A program made the translations under genes and the position numbers. DNA of 64,000 nucleotides, from NCBI GenBank assembly GCA_038400315.1, contig CP151667.1, positions 4,785,174 through 4,849,173 of the forward strand, given 5' to 3'. Shown here one piece after another: positions 1-9,202 of this stretch. The stretch is from Isosphaeraceae bacterium EP7. Its GTDB lineage: Bacteria; Planctomycetota; Planctomycetia; Isosphaerales; Isosphaeraceae. The number at the start of each line of letters is the position of its first letter. Position 1 is the stretch's first letter. The notes beneath the pieces are model-generated. The model worked only from the letters and a program-made list of their open reading frames with translations, did no database searches and was not told the DNA's origin.

Positions 1-909
1 GTGGATGGTGAGGACGGCCAGGCGATAGTAGAGGTCTGCGCGGAAGCGACCGGTGCGGGCCCAGTCGGCGAGGTCGCGGTTGGTGGCCGAGATGACCCGG
101 GCGCGGAGATGGCGATCGGGGCCTCCGCCCACGGCCCGATACTCGCCGCCGTCCAGCACGCGCAGGAGTTTGGCCTGGAGAAGGGTGGGGGTCTCGGCGA
201 TCTCATCGAAGAAGATGGTGCCACCGGCGGCCCGGTCGAGCAGGCCGGGAGACGAGGCGTCGGCGCCGGTGAACGCACCTCGCTCGTGGCCGAACAGCTC
301 GCGCTCGGCCAGCGAATCGGGCAGGGCGGCGAGATGAACCGGGACGAACGGTTGGGACGCACGGTCGGAATGCTGGCGGATCGCGCGGGCGACGAGTTCC
401 TTGCCCGTGCCACTCTCGCCGGTGATGAGGACCGGCTCGGCGCAGGCCGCAGCGATGGCAATCTGCTTGAACGCCTGCTGGATCGGGGCGCTGCGGCCGA
501 CCATGAGGCCCGGGGTCTCGTCGCGGCGGTCGGGCTGCGACGGGGCCTCGCGGGAGTCGATGGCACGGCGGACGAGGCGACGGACCTGATCGAGGTCGAA
601 CGGCTTGGGGAGGTAGTCGAAGGCGCCACCTCGGACGGCGTCGACGGCGGTTTGCATCGTGCCGTGGGCAGTCATGATGACGACCGGTGTGGTCGGACAG
701 AGCCCTTTCAGGCGTGCCAGGGCCGAGAGGCCGTCGAGGCCAGGAAGGCGGACGTCCAGGAGGACGACGTCCGGGGGTGCGACGCGGGCGTCTTCGATGG
801 CCTGCTCGGCCGTGGACGCGATCGAGACGCGGTGACCGTCGCCGGTGAGGAACTCGCGGAACGCCCAGCAGATGCTCGGCTCGTCGTCGACGACCATCAC
901 GTAGGCCAT
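1..909 (-). CDS. NtrC-family sigma-54-dependent response regulator (3' end outside window)
   Basis: Only the first 303 codons are visible; the gene runs off the left edge. The N-terminus is a receiver domain: paired acidic residues in VVDDEP, the phospho-acceptor Asp in VVLLDVRLPG, the Thr of IMTAHG and the Lys of PKPF. After a short linker comes a sigma-54 AAA+ ATPase domain with Walker A GESGTGKE and the sigma-54 contact loop GAFTGA. The DNA-binding domain is not in the window. The ATG at 909 lies inside the 3' end of the upstream histidine kinase (13-base overlap), so the pair is probably translated together as a two-component system activating sigma-54 promoters. The signal is unknown. 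Family assignment is firm; the target genes cannot be inferred. Confidence 0.93.
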   Translation of the reverse strand, partial: MAYVMVVDDEPSICWAFREFLTGDGHRVSIASTAEQAIEDARVAPPDVVLLDVRLPGLDGLSALARLKGLCPTTPVVIMTAHGTMQTAVDAVRGGAFDYLPKPFDLDQVRRLVRRAIDSREAPSQPDRRDETPGLMVGRSAPIQQAFKQIAIAAACAEPVLITGESGTGKELVARAIRQHSDRASQPFVPVHLAALPDSLAERELFGHERGAFTGADASSPGLLDRAAGGTIFFDEIAETPTLLQAKLLRVLDGGEYRAVGGGPDRHLRARVISATNRDLADWARTGRFRADLYYRLAVLTIH

Positions 910-2312
910 GCCGTTGCGTCTCCCTTCTCCATGGGGGCCGTGGCCGGCAGACCGACCCTGAACCTTGTGCGGCCCCCCACCCGACTGTAACCGATTGTAC
1001 CGCCGTGCTCGCGGACGAGCGCGGCGCAGAGGGCCAGGCCCAGGCCGACGCCCTCGGGCTTGGTGGTGAAGAATGGTTCGAAGATCCGGCCGGCGGATCC
1101 CTCGGGAACCCCCGGTCCGCTGTCGAGCACGTCGATGCAGACCTGGCCCGCATCCATCGAAGCGGCCAGCGTCACGCGCCCGCCGGGGCCGGTGGCGTCG
1201 AGCGCATTGCCCGCGAGATTGGTAACGACCTGGGCGAGCTGGTCGGCATCGCCTTGGATGAGCGCGAGGTCATCGGCAAGCTCGACATCCAGGAGAATCC
1301 CCTGATGCGAGGCGGTGGCCGCCAGGCTGGCGGCGCAGCGTTCGAGGAGTGCGCCCGGGTCGACGGGCTCGATCGACTGCGGCTCGGGCCGGGCGATCTG
1401 GAGGAACCGCTTGACCTGACGCTCCATCCTGGCGAGTTCGTCGAGCGCGATGCGCACGGGCTGGTCGTCGCGGCGAGGGTTGCGTTCCAGGTCGATCTGG
1501 AGGGTCATCCGCGCGGCGGTCAGGGGATTGCGCAGCTCGTGGGCCAGGCCGGCGCTGACCTGCTGGATGAGCTGCAACCGATGGGTCCGCGCCTGCTCGT
1601 CTTGCAGCTTGCGGAGCCAGCCTGCCATCTGCGCCACCCCTTCGGCGAGTTCGCCGATCTCATCGCTGCGGCCGATGGGCAAGCCGGTCGGCTCCAGGTC
1701 GCCCCGGCCAACCTGGCGGATGGCGTCCAGCACCGCCGAGAGCGGGCGAGAGAGGCCCGCGGCGATCCGGCTTGCCAGCCAGGCGGCGATCACCGCGGCG
1801 ACCAAGCCCGGCACGATCGCGGCGCGGCTTGCATCTCGGGCGGCGTCGTTCAGGCCCGCCTCGGGAAGCAGGATGACCAGGCGACTCGGCCCGCCGCGGT
1901 CTGTCGGCCGGTCGAGCACTGAGACCCTGAAGCGTTCGCCGCCGCTGGTCCATTCCCGTTCGAAAGAGGTCGAATCGGGCGGGCGCGGGAGGTTGGCGGC
2001 GAGAGCCCGGACGTCGGACGCCGAGGGCGAGAGGGTGCTCGCCAGAAGCTGGCCGCCGTTGCTCAGGAGGACAAACTCGGCCCCGCCGAGCCCTTTGAGC
2101 TGGCCGAGCACCGGTCCGGTCCAGGGGAAGCTCGAGCGGGCCAGGGTCTGCGCGATGCCACGACCGCGTTCGAGGAACTGGGTGCGAGCCTGAGACCCAG
2201 CCCACGAGGCACACGCCAGCGCGGTGCCGCCGACGCTTGCCAGGGCGAGGGCGACGTAGGGGGCCATGATCCGGTCGCTGATCGATCGGGGGAAGGGGAG
2301 GCGGTGGGGCAT
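897..2312 (-). CDS. Membrane sensor histidine kinase, partner of the NtrC-type regulator
   Basis: 471 residues from the ATG at 2312; an upstream in-frame ATG at 2396 would add 28 low-complexity residues and is less likely. One membrane segment lies near residues 16-38, followed by a roughly 110-residue extracytoplasmic region, a second membrane segment near 165-185 and a HAMP-like linker. The kinase core has the H-box AHELRNPLTAAR (His near residue 258), the N-box NLAGNALDATG and the G boxes GPGVP and GVGLGLALC. This is the NtrB/ZraS-like architecture that phosphorylates NtrC-type regulators, in keeping with its 13-base overlap with one. The stimulus is unknown because the sensor region has no recognisable domain. 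Confidence 0.92.
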   Translation of the reverse strand: MPHRLPFPRSISDRIMAPYVALALASVGGTALACASWAGSQARTQFLERGRGIAQTLARSSFPWTGPVLGQLKGLGGAEFVLLSNGGQLLASTLSPSASDVRALAANLPRPPDSTSFEREWTSGGERFRVSVLDRPTDRGGPSRLVILLPEAGLNDAARDASRAAIVPGLVAAVIAAWLASRIAAGLSRPLSAVLDAIRQVGRGDLEPTGLPIGRSDEIGELAEGVAQMAGWLRKLQDEQARTHRLQLIQQVSAGLAHELRNPLTAARMTLQIDLERNPRRDDQPVRIALDELARMERQVKRFLQIARPEPQSIEPVDPGALLERCAASLAATASHQGILLDVELADDLALIQGDADQLAQVVTNLAGNALDATGPGGRVTLAASMDAGQVCIDVLDSGPGVPEGSAGRIFEPFFTTKPEGVGLGLALCAALVREHGGTIGYSRVGGRTRFRVGLPATAPMEKGDATAWPT

Positions 2313-2411
2313 GGCGGCCTCAAAACTGCGACCCCCGGGAACGAGGGACGGGCACCTTCGCATCGATGCGCAGCCCGCCCCTTGTACCCCTCTCACCCAG
2401 GCGATGACCGC

Positions 2412-3389
2412 CTAGAAGGTCTCGACCGACAGGGAGTGCTGAGCGATGAACGCGTCTGCCTCGGCGCGGTTGAAGACGCCAGCGGTGGTTCCGACGGCGC
2501 GGACGCAGCTTGCTCCGACGGCGCTGGCGAGCTTGAGGCATTCCAGCTCTGGGAGGCCGTCGACAAGGCCGGCGATGTAGCCGGAGTCGAAGGCATCGCC
2601 CCCGCCGGATCCGTCCACGAAGTTCACCGGGTAGGCGCCTACGCGGGCGTTGAACCCTTCGGAGGCGACGACGGAACCCTTGTCGCCGCAGGTGATGACG
2701 ACCCGTCGGGCGCCCATGGCGCGGAAGGCCAGGGCTTGCCGCACGGGGTCGTGCTCGCCCAGGATGATGGCGGCCTCGTCGGTGTTGGGCAGGAAGAGGT
2801 CGGTCTGCGGCAAGACCGGGCGGAGAAGGTCGAGGTGATTGCCAGGGCCGGTGGTCACCACGTCCAGCATCGTCCAGCCGCCCGAGGCGCGGACCTTGGC
2901 GAATCGGTCGGCGAGCGCGGCGGGGTCGAGGCCGGGTAGGATCAGGTAGCCGCCGACGTAGAGGACCTTCGGCATCCCCGCGGCGAGCGCCGCGTCGATG
3001 TCGGCAGCCACGAACCCCTTGCTGGCCGAGACGGCATGGATGAACCGGCGATCCTGGCCGCGGACGTTGATGATGAGCGACTGGCTGGTGGCCCGGTCGG
3101 GGTCGATGCGGATCCCTCCGACGTCGACGCCCGCGTCGGTGAGGGTCTGCGCGACGAACCGACCGAAGACGTCGTCGCCCACCTTGCCGCAGACGGTGGC
3201 GTGCACGCCCAGGCGGGTCAGGTTCATCGCGGCGTTGGTGGCGCAACCGCCGATGTTCAGCACCAGCTCATCGGCGGGGACGAGCTCGCCGGCGGCCGGG
3301 ATGTGGTCGATCGGGGTGCAGAGGTGGTCGGCGACGATGATCCCGGCGCAGACGACGGCGGGGGCGGATGAGGGAGTTGCGGCGGGCAC
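2412..3389 (-). CDS. PfkB-family carbohydrate kinase
   Basis: Ribokinase-fold kinase transferring ATP phosphate to a sugar or nucleoside; the substrate cannot be told. The frame is open up to 3554, but a GTG at 3389 has a GAGGAG ribosome site eight bases upstream, giving 325 residues, normal for the family; the extra upstream sequence is Arg/Ala/Pro-rich and unlike a protein start. The N-terminal family signature with paired glycines (NIGGCATNAAMNLTRLG) and the C-terminal active-site signature (DGSGGGDAFDSGY, with the catalytic Asp) are both visible. It stands alone between a two-component pair and ftsH on the same strand. Confidence 0.9.
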   Translation of the reverse strand: MPAATPSSAPAVVCAGIIVADHLCTPIDHIPAAGELVPADELVLNIGGCATNAAMNLTRLGVHATVCGKVGDDVFGRFVAQTLTDAGVDVGGIRIDPDRATSQSLIINVRGQDRRFIHAVSASKGFVAADIDAALAAGMPKVLYVGGYLILPGLDPAALADRFAKVRASGGWTMLDVVTTGPGNHLDLLRPVLPQTDLFLPNTDEAAIILGEHDPVRQALAFRAMGARRVVITCGDKGSVVASEGFNARVGAYPVNFVDGSGGGDAFDSGYIAGLVDGLPELECLKLASAVGASCVRAVGTTAGVFNRAEADAFIAQHSLSVETF

Positions 3390-3516
3390 GGCGGGGGCTC
3401 CTCGGCGAGCGTCGGGCGCACGTGGTCGGCGCACGGACGAAGCGGGCGGCGAAGCGGCCCCTGGCGTCCGACCCCCGGACACCCCCTGGGCGGCCTCGCC
3501 CGATCGGCGCGCGAGA

Positions 3517-3546
3517 GCGGCCCCCGAGTCTCGACTCGGGGGCCGC
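3517..3546. terminator. Perfect 14-bp GC-rich hairpin downstream of ftsH
   Basis: A perfect inverted repeat with arms GCGGCCCCCGAGTC and a two-base centre lies just beyond the ftsH stop (3570), before the next minus-strand gene. The place is right for a terminator of ftsH, but neither side has a T run, so it may act with Rho or as an RNA-stability hairpin. Confidence 0.5.
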
Positions 3547-3569
3547 ATCCGCACGGCCGGGTGGCCAGC

Positions 3570-5567
3570 TTAACCGAGGGAGTCGGGGTTGTCGATCGAG
3601 GCGATCACGGCGTCCTTCGGGGACGGCTCGGCCCCCTTCGGACGCTTGCCGATCAACTCCTCGATCTCGCCCACGGTGAGTACCTCGCGCTCGATGAGCG
3701 CCTCGGTGAGGCGTTCCATCTCGTCGCGATGCTCCTTCAGGAGGAGGTAGGCACGTTCGTCGGCCTCGCGGAGGATCCGGACGACTTCCTCGTCGATGAG
3801 CTGGGCGGTGTGCTCGGAATGGTCCCGGGTCTCGCCCATCTCGCGGCCGAGGAACGGATGCTCCTCGCCCTCGCGGAAGAACATCGGCCCGACCCGCTCG
3901 CTCATGCCCCACTGGGTGACCATCATCCGGGCCATACGGGTGGCCTGCTTCAGGTCATTGGCGGCGCCCGCGGTCAACTCGTCGTAGACGAGGCGTTCGG
4001 CCGCACGGCCGCCGAAGGCGACCGCCAGGCGGGCGAGGACCTCGCCGGCGTTGATGCCGATCCGGTCTTCCTCGGGGAGGAAGTGGGTCACGCCCAGGGA
4101 ACGTCCTCGGGGGATGATCGTCACCTTGTGAACTGGGTCGGCCTGGGGGATGAACCAGGCGACCAGCGCATGGCCGGCCTCGTGGTAGGCGGTCAGGCGC
4201 TTGTCCTTTTCGGTGATGACCTCCTCACGCTTGGCCCCCATGATGATCTTGTCGCGGGCGGCGTCCAGGTCGTCCATGTCGACGGCGGGCTTGTCCAGGC
4301 GTGTGGCCAGCAGGGCCGCCTCATTGACGAGGTTAGCCAGGTCGGCACCGCTCATCCCGACGCTCCCCTTGGCGATGTAGTCGAGGTCGACATTATCGGC
4401 CAGCGGGATGTTCCGGGTGTGGACCTTGAGGATCTCCATCCGCCCCTTGCGGGTCGGGCGGTCGACGGTGACGTGGCGGTCGAACCGGCCGGGTCGCAGG
4501 AGCGCGGGGTCGAGGACGTCGGGCCGGTTGGTGGCGGCCAGGACGATGACGCTCTCATTCGGCGAGAACCCGTCCATCTCGGTGAGGATCTGGTTGAGGG
4601 TCTGCTCGCGCTCGTCATGCCCGCCGCCGAGGCCCGCGCCTCGGACCCGGCCGACGGCGTCGATCTCGTCGATGAACAGGATGCAGGGGCTCGATTCCTT
4701 GGCCGTCTTGAACATGTCGCGGACGCGGCTGGCGCCCACGCCGACGAACATCTGGATGAATTCCGATCCCGAGATCGAGAAGAAAGGGACCCCCGCCTCG
4801 CCGGCCACCGCGCGGGCCAGCAGCGTTTTGCCCGAGCCCGGAGGGCCGATCAGGAGGACCCCCTTGGGGATCCGGCCGCCGAGGCGCTGGAACTTCTCGG
4901 GGTTCTTCAGGAACTCGACGATCTCCTGAAGCTCCATCTTGGCGTTCTCGAGGCCCGCGACCTCCTCGAAGGTGGTCCGGCTCTTGGACTTGTCGTGCCG
5001 CTTGGCGGGGCTCTTCACGAAGTTGCCCAGGATCCCGCCGTCGAACTGGTCGCGGGCCCGGCGCATCATGAAGTAGACGAGCCCGAAGATCAGGAAGGTC
5101 GGCAGCAGGAGGGTCGCCCAGACCAGGCTATTGGCCGTGTCGCGGGGGCTCCCCTGGATCCGCACGAGTCGCCGATCGTGGCCGTTGACCTTCTCGGTCG
5201 AGCGAAGCTTGGCGATGATCGGGTCGATCGACTCGTCCCGGGCCAGATAGGCGACGAACTTGTCGACGTCGACGGTCTGTGCGGGAGACGGGGGGTTGTA
5301 CTTCGTCTTGACGCGAAGCTTCCCCTTCACCTCGTTGCCCATGACAACGAGGCTCTCGATATTGTCCTTGTCGACCTGCTCGGTGAAGAAGGGGCTGAAG
5401 TCGACGACCGTCTCGTCGCGGGGCTTGATCATATAAATGAACAGGCCGACGATGCCGACGACGAAGATCCAGAGCCAGGGGGGCGTTTGCGCGCCTCCGG
5501 GGCTCGGGGCCTTGCGCGGCTTGGCGGGCGCCTTCTTGGGCGATTCTTGAGGCGGTCGGCTCTCCAT
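3570..5567 (-). CDS. ftsH: ATP-dependent zinc metalloprotease FtsH
   Basis: Membrane AAA+ protease that degrades misfolded and regulatory membrane proteins. From the ATG at 5567 the product is 665 residues; the frame is open to 5945, but the extra stretch overlaps trxB and is not FtsH-like. A basic, Pro-rich N-terminus leads into one membrane segment ([19 protein letters not shown]), an extracytoplasmic FtsH domain and a second segment ([20 protein letters not shown]). The AAA+ module shows Walker A GPPGSGKT, Walker [12 protein letters not shown] and the SRH region RPGRFDRHV. The protease domain has the zinc site HEAGH. The C-terminus has an acidic/hydrophobic tail. It lies downstream of trxB on the same strand. 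Confidence 0.98.
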   Translation of the reverse strand: MESRPPQESPKKAPAKPRKAPSPGGAQTPPWLWIFVVGIVGLFIYMIKPRDETVVDFSPFFTEQVDKDNIESLVVMGNEVKGKLRVKTKYNPPSPAQTVDVDKFVAYLARDESIDPIIAKLRSTEKVNGHDRRLVRIQGSPRDTANSLVWATLLLPTFLIFGLVYFMMRRARDQFDGGILGNFVKSPAKRHDKSKSRTTFEEVAGLENAKMELQEIVEFLKNPEKFQRLGGRIPKGVLLIGPPGSGKTLLARAVAGEAGVPFFSISGSEFIQMFVGVGASRVRDMFKTAKESSPCILFIDEIDAVGRVRGAGLGGGHDEREQTLNQILTEMDGFSPNESVIVLAATNRPDVLDPALLRPGRFDRHVTVDRPTRKGRMEILKVHTRNIPLADNVDLDYIAKGSVGMSGADLANLVNEAALLATRLDKPAVDMDDLDAARDKIIMGAKREEVITEKDKRLTAYHEAGHALVAWFIPQADPVHKVTIIPRGRSLGVTHFLPEEDRIGINAGEVLARLAVAFGGRAAERLVYDELTAGAANDLKQATRMARMMVTQWGMSERVGPMFFREGEEHPFLGREMGETRDHSEHTAQLIDEEVVRILREADERAYLLLKEHRDEMERLTEALIEREVLTVGEIEELIGKRPKGAEPSPKDAVIASIDNPDSLG

Positions 5568-5760
5568 ACGTTTCCGTTCCCGTGGATGTTGCGGCAAGGC
5601 CGACGGCCGCCCGCCTGAGTGGCGATCGGGCGATTCGGACGAAATCATTGTAGTCAACGGACCTGCAAAAGGCGAAAGGTCTACCACGGCCGTCACCGGT
5701 TGCCCATCCCATCCCGTCGCACGAGGTGGTCTGGGCGAAAACGACGCACCGTGAGCGACT

Positions 5761-6783
5761 TCATTCGCCCTGAAGTTCCAGCCATTTCTCGCAGTCGATC
5801 GCGGCGGCGCAGCCCGAGCCGGCGGCGGTGATCGCCTGCCGGTAGTGGGTGTCCACCACATCGCCGCAGGCGAAGACCCCCTCGATGCTCGTGCTGGTGC
5901 CGAATTCGGGGAAGCTCTCGTGCCAGTCGGCCGGGCCGCCGGCATCCTTCCAGGCCAGGGAGGTCCGGTTGAACAGATAGCCCTCGGCGTTCATCGCCAG
6001 CTGCTTCTCGAAGGCCGACGTGTTGGGGACGTGGCCGATGGCCAGGAAGAGCCCGTCGAGCTTCAACTCGCGCTTCGATCCGTCGTCGGTCGACTTGAGG
6101 CGGACCCCTTCGACCACCTTGTACGGCTCGCGGGCTCCAAGGACCTCTTCGACCTCGGTGTTCCAGGCCAGCTCGATCTTGGAATTGGCCAGGACGCGTT
6201 CGCGCATGATTTTGGAGGCGCGCAAGTCGTCGCGGCGATGGATAAGCGTCACCTTCCTGGCGAATCTGGTGAGGAAGTTCGCCTCCTCGGCGGCCGTGTC
6301 ACCGCCGCCGACGACGGCGACCTCGCGGTTGCGGTAGAGGGCCGCGTCGCAGGTTGCGCAGGTGCTAACGCCGAAGCCCATGAACTCCCACTCGCTGGGC
6401 AGGCCGAGCAGGCGGGCCGAGGCGCCTGTGGCGATGATGACGGCGTCGGCCTTGTACTCGACGACGGCCGAGTTCTCGTCCTTGGGGTCTTCGGTGGCCC
6501 AGACGCGGAAGGGGCGTTTGGAGAAGTCGACCTTGGTGACGGTCTCGAACCGGGTGTCGGCGCCGAAGCGTTGCGCCTGCTTGCGCATCTGCTCCATCAG
6601 GTCGGGGCCGTTGATGCCGTCGGGGAAGCCCGGGAAGTTCTCGACGATGGTGGTCCAGGTGAGCTGGCCACCCGGCTCCTTCCCCTCGAAGACGATCGGG
6701 GCGAGGTTGGCCCTGGCGGTATAGAGGGCGGCGGTAAGGCCGGCCGAGCCCGACCCGATGATGATGACCGATGGGTGCGACAT
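5761..6783 (-). CDS. trxB: Thioredoxin reductase
   Basis: NADPH-dependent flavoenzyme of 340 residues that reduces thioredoxin. The N-terminal FAD-binding glycine motif is IIIGSGSAGLTAALYTA; the redox-active pair is CATCDAAL; the NADPH-binding motif is VVGGGDTAAEEA; a C-terminal FAD contact is GVFACGDV. Length is slightly above the usual 310-320 because of an insert near the C-terminus before the FAD-contact motif. The ATG at 6783 begins directly at the FAD fold. It is about 190 bases upstream of ftsH on the same strand, so the two could share a transcript. Divergent from csrA. Confidence 0.97.
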   Translation of the reverse strand: MSHPSVIIIGSGSAGLTAALYTARANLAPIVFEGKEPGGQLTWTTIVENFPGFPDGINGPDLMEQMRKQAQRFGADTRFETVTKVDFSKRPFRVWATEDPKDENSAVVEYKADAVIIATGASARLLGLPSEWEFMGFGVSTCATCDAALYRNREVAVVGGGDTAAEEANFLTRFARKVTLIHRRDDLRASKIMRERVLANSKIELAWNTEVEEVLGAREPYKVVEGVRLKSTDDGSKRELKLDGLFLAIGHVPNTSAFEKQLAMNAEGYLFNRTSLAWKDAGGPADWHESFPEFGTSTSIEGVFACGDVVDTHYRQAITAAGSGCAAAIDCEKWLELQGE

Positions 6784-6875
6784 AATTGCGGGCTCGAGGA
6801 CGACGTAGGGAGGGGCGCCGCGGACGGCGGCCCGTCAGGGGGGTCGCGCGGCCGCCGACGCGTCGAAGGCCCACG

Positions 6876-6899
6876 ATTGTCGGGGCTGGGCCCGACAAT
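6876..6899. repeat. Inverted repeat in the trxB-csrA divergent region
   Basis: Nine-base arms ATTGTCGGG and CCCGACAAT surround a six-base centre, about 95 bases upstream of trxB and 220 upstream of csrA. The 338-base gap holds no gene and must contain both promoters. The repeat could be an operator or a short hairpin; no protein can be named. Confidence 0.4.
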
Positions 6900-7121
6900 T
6901 ACCAGACGGGCGAGGCCCCGGTGGTGCGCGCGGACCGGCCCTCACGGTTCGGTTGGTTCTTCGAAGGCCAACATCCCGCATTTTTTATCGGGTTGGTCGG
7001 ATGCGAGCTAGTGTTCTTGCAGACGCCCCGACCGCACGTCGAGGGCATAAACCAACCGATGGCCGAGGCCGCCCCGTCCGGGGCGTTCGGGCCGATCTGC
7101 GAACGACCTAGGAGCCGCACC

Positions 7122-7433
7122 ATGCTGGTGTTAACGCGCAAGCTCATGGAAAAGCTGTACATCGGCGACGAGATTTGCGTCACCGTGGTTCGACTCGAGG
7201 GGGGGCAGGTCCGCCTGGGAATCGAAGCCCCGCGAACGGTCTCCGTCGTCCGGGCCGAGCTGGTCGACGGCCGCGCTCGCCCCGTGGCTGCGCCGGGTCG
7301 CCGGGTCAACTCCGAAGTCGTCCTCTCCGCGACACCGACGACGGTGCTGGAGCCCCTGGTCAGTCTTCATCCGAATTCGGGCTCGAGCCCGGCTCGCGGA
7401 ATCGGTATCCAACGCCGCGTACCGTCTCGATGA
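7122..7433 (+). CDS. csrA: Carbon storage regulator CsrA with an extended C-terminus
   Basis: CsrA is a small homodimeric RNA-binding protein that blocks or stabilises mRNAs at GGA sites. The ATG at 7122 has AGGAG seven bases upstream. The first 50 or so residues match the family: MLVLTRKLMEKLYIGDEI, then VTVVRLEGGQVRLGIEAP and the VVRAEL segment, covering the RNA-contact strands and the residues of the GxxxxLGIxAP region. The product is 103 residues; most CsrA proteins are 55-75, so about 40 residues are extra. That tail overlaps the 3' end of the opposite-strand response regulator by 74 bases and may reflect loss of an earlier stop. Targets are not visible. Confidence 0.93.
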   Translation: MLVLTRKLMEKLYIGDEICVTVVRLEGGQVRLGIEAPRTVSVVRAELVDGRARPVAAPGRRVNSEVVLSATPTTVLEPLVSLHPNSGSSPARGIGIQRRVPSR

Positions 7434-8073
7434 GGTCGGCCGTCTCGCCCATCTTCTTCCGCAGGCTCTTGACGTGGACGTCGATGGTCCGCTCCAGGAC
7501 AATGGCGTCCTCGCCAATGGCCGCGTCCATCAGCTCGTGACGGCTGAAGGCACGTCCCGGCTGCCTCAGCAGCACCTCAAGAAGGCGGAACTCCGTCGGC
7601 GTGAGCACCAGCTCGCCCTCGGGGACGGTCGCCCGATGTCGCTGGCGGTCGACGACGACCCCCTGACTCTCGATGACCTGGGCCGACTGGTCCTGGCGGT
7701 GGTCCCTGCGCAGTTCCTTGCGGATGCGCTGGACGAGCACCTTCAGGCTGTACGGCTTGGTGACGTAGTCGTCGGCCCCCAGCGCAAAGCCGATCAGCTC
7801 GTCGGACTCCTCCGCCTTGGCCGTCAGCATGATGATCGGGATCGCCCGCGTCCTGGGCTCCCCTTTGAGGGCCCTGCAGACGTCCAGGCCGGGCATCACC
7901 GGCAGCATCAGGTCGAGCACCACCAGGTCGGGCAGCTTGAGCTGCGCCTGTCTGAGGCCGTCCTGGCCGTCGGTGGCCGTCATCACCTCGAACCCTTCGC
8001 GTTCGAGGTTATACGCCAGGACTTCGAGGAGCGCTCGCTCGTCTTCGATCACGAGGATACGGGGATTCGACAT
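7360..8073 (-). CDS. OmpR/PhoB-family response regulator
   Basis: 237 residues from the ATG at 8073. The frame is open to 8283, but upstream residues are not receiver-like. The receiver domain has the acidic pair in VIEDERALLEV, the phospho-acceptor Asp in VVLDLMLPVMPG, the Thr in IMLTAKAEESDE and Lys in YVTKPYS. The C-terminal winged helix carries LTPTEFRLLEVLLRQPG and the wing sequence VRGVGYRF. The receiver closely resembles PhoB, which controls phosphate starvation genes, but no phoR, pst or phoU gene is nearby, so the symbol is withheld. It is convergent with csrA, overlapping its last 74 bases. Confidence 0.94.
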   Translation of the reverse strand: MSNPRILVIEDERALLEVLAYNLEREGFEVMTATDGQDGLRQAQLKLPDLVVLDLMLPVMPGLDVCRALKGEPRTRAIPIIMLTAKAEESDELIGFALGADDYVTKPYSLKVLVQRIRKELRRDHRQDQSAQVIESQGVVVDRQRHRATVPEGELVLTPTEFRLLEVLLRQPGRAFSRHELMDAAIGEDAIVLERTIDVHVKSLRKKMGETADLIETVRGVGYRFREPGSSPNSDED

Positions 8074-8284
8074 CGACGGTCGCCTTCTTCCGGCCATTGA
8101 GTCTGGATCCGTTGCCCCGCGGCTCCATCGTATCCGCTCGTTCATTAAGGATCGTGAAGAAACGATGCGAGGCCCGTGAAGTTCGAGCTTAACTTCACGG
8201 GCGACGCCAAGGTTTCGCTCAAGGGCGACTCGAAGCACCGGCGGCCGAGTCTTGCCACGGCCACCGAGCGTGAATGGGCGCAAG

Positions 8285-8326
8285 AAAAAACCGCAGGACC
8301 CCGGCGTGGTCGCCGAGGCCCTGCGG
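8285..8326 (-). terminator. Rho-independent terminator of the small gene at 8371
   Basis: Read on the minus strand, CCGCAGG pairs with CCTGCGG around an inner CGGCG/CGCCG stem, followed directly by six T residues (A run 8285-8290). It lies 45 bases past the stop of the 80-residue gene and supports that gene being transcribed. Confidence 0.85.
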
Positions 8327-8370
8327 GATCGTTGTTGAAAGTGCGGACGCTCGATCGAGTCGTCGATGGC

Positions 8371-8613
8371 TCAGTTCGAGTCGGCGTTCAAGGTGCGTTG
8401 GGCGAGGTTATTGACCAATTCGGCCGCATCGGCCGCTCGCCTGGAGTCGCCGTACTTCGCCAGGGGCGCCGAACACGTCCCATCACCGTAGAGACCGACC
8501 ACGGTATGTAAGCCGTGAAGCTCACCGACCAAGGCACTCGTGAATAAACCCGAACGGATCAGCGACGCAAGGTTGCGCTGCCAGAGTTGGGTTTCGGCCA
8601 GCTTCGATGTCAT
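8371..8613 (-). CDS. Small hypothetical protein, 80 residues
   Basis: Not recognised. The ATG at 8613 has AAGGGG eight bases upstream and the gene ends 45 bases before a textbook terminator, so it is probably real. The product is soluble, mixed charge, with an amphipathic N-terminal half (LAETQLWQRNLASLIRSG) and a Gly/Cys-containing middle (GLYGDGTCSAPLAKYGD), then a helical Ala-rich C-terminus. There is no signal peptide or membrane segment. It stands alone in an otherwise empty stretch between a response regulator and a ROK kinase. Confidence 0.65.
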   Translation of the reverse strand: MTSKLAETQLWQRNLASLIRSGLFTSALVGELHGLHTVVGLYGDGTCSAPLAKYGDSRRAADAAELVNNLAQRTLNADSN

Positions 8614-9202
8614 GGCGAGCCCCTTGTCGTGAGGAGGGTGGACCCATCCTTGGCCAAGATCGCCCCGTGGCTTGGGGACGACCTCTACTAAGCTAAACGA
8701 TCGATCACGGCGTTTTGTTTTCCACGCAGTCGGAAAAACTCCGCAACGTTCAAGGGACAGGGGATTCTTACGCTTTTTTGTTAGTCGTAAAGGGCGAATT
8801 CCAAAATCATGGAAATTCGGTCTTCAGGACGGTTGCCACGTGACTTGACGTAAGTCGTCTCGCCACGCGGACAATTGACGAAAAGCGGGAACCCCGAGAC
8901 GCGTTCCGATGAGGAACAAAAGACGCAGAGCAAACCTTGGGCCGAGTGGTATTTATTCGCCAACCTCGTGATCGTCAAGGAGGACGTTTTTCATCAATCA
9001 CGGAGACCTCGACACCAGTATGCATCGCAAAGCCTTCCGCCAACGAAATTTTGAAGATCTGGGGTGGATTGGCCGAGCGCCTCGTTTTCCGTTCGCGACC
9101 CGCTCGGGACAGTTTAAGCAGGCGAATTCTCCCAGAGTCGCCGGGCCGTGATCGCCTCGATTCGAGGCTCGACTGCCAGACGACGGGGCAGAAGTCCCAC
9201 GC
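8614..9202. other. Gene-poor, AT-richer interval
   Basis: No convincing gene in 589 bases. Base composition is visibly more AT-rich than in flanking genes, with T runs near 8710-8720 and 8772-8778. It must hold the promoter of the 80-residue gene on the minus strand. A 65-codon minus-strand frame (8781-8978) opens only at TTG without a ribosome site and was not accepted. Confidence 0.5.

Noticed and set aside
1-990. A 329-codon plus-strand frame
   Set aside because: It is a shadow of the minus-strand response regulator, whose receiver and AAA+ motifs are clear on that strand.
3561-5618. A 685-codon plus-strand frame
   Set aside because: It is a shadow of ftsH, which has all its motifs on the minus strand.
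8781-8978. A 65-codon minus-strand frame
   Set aside because: It opens only at TTG without a ribosome site and shows no family-like sequence.
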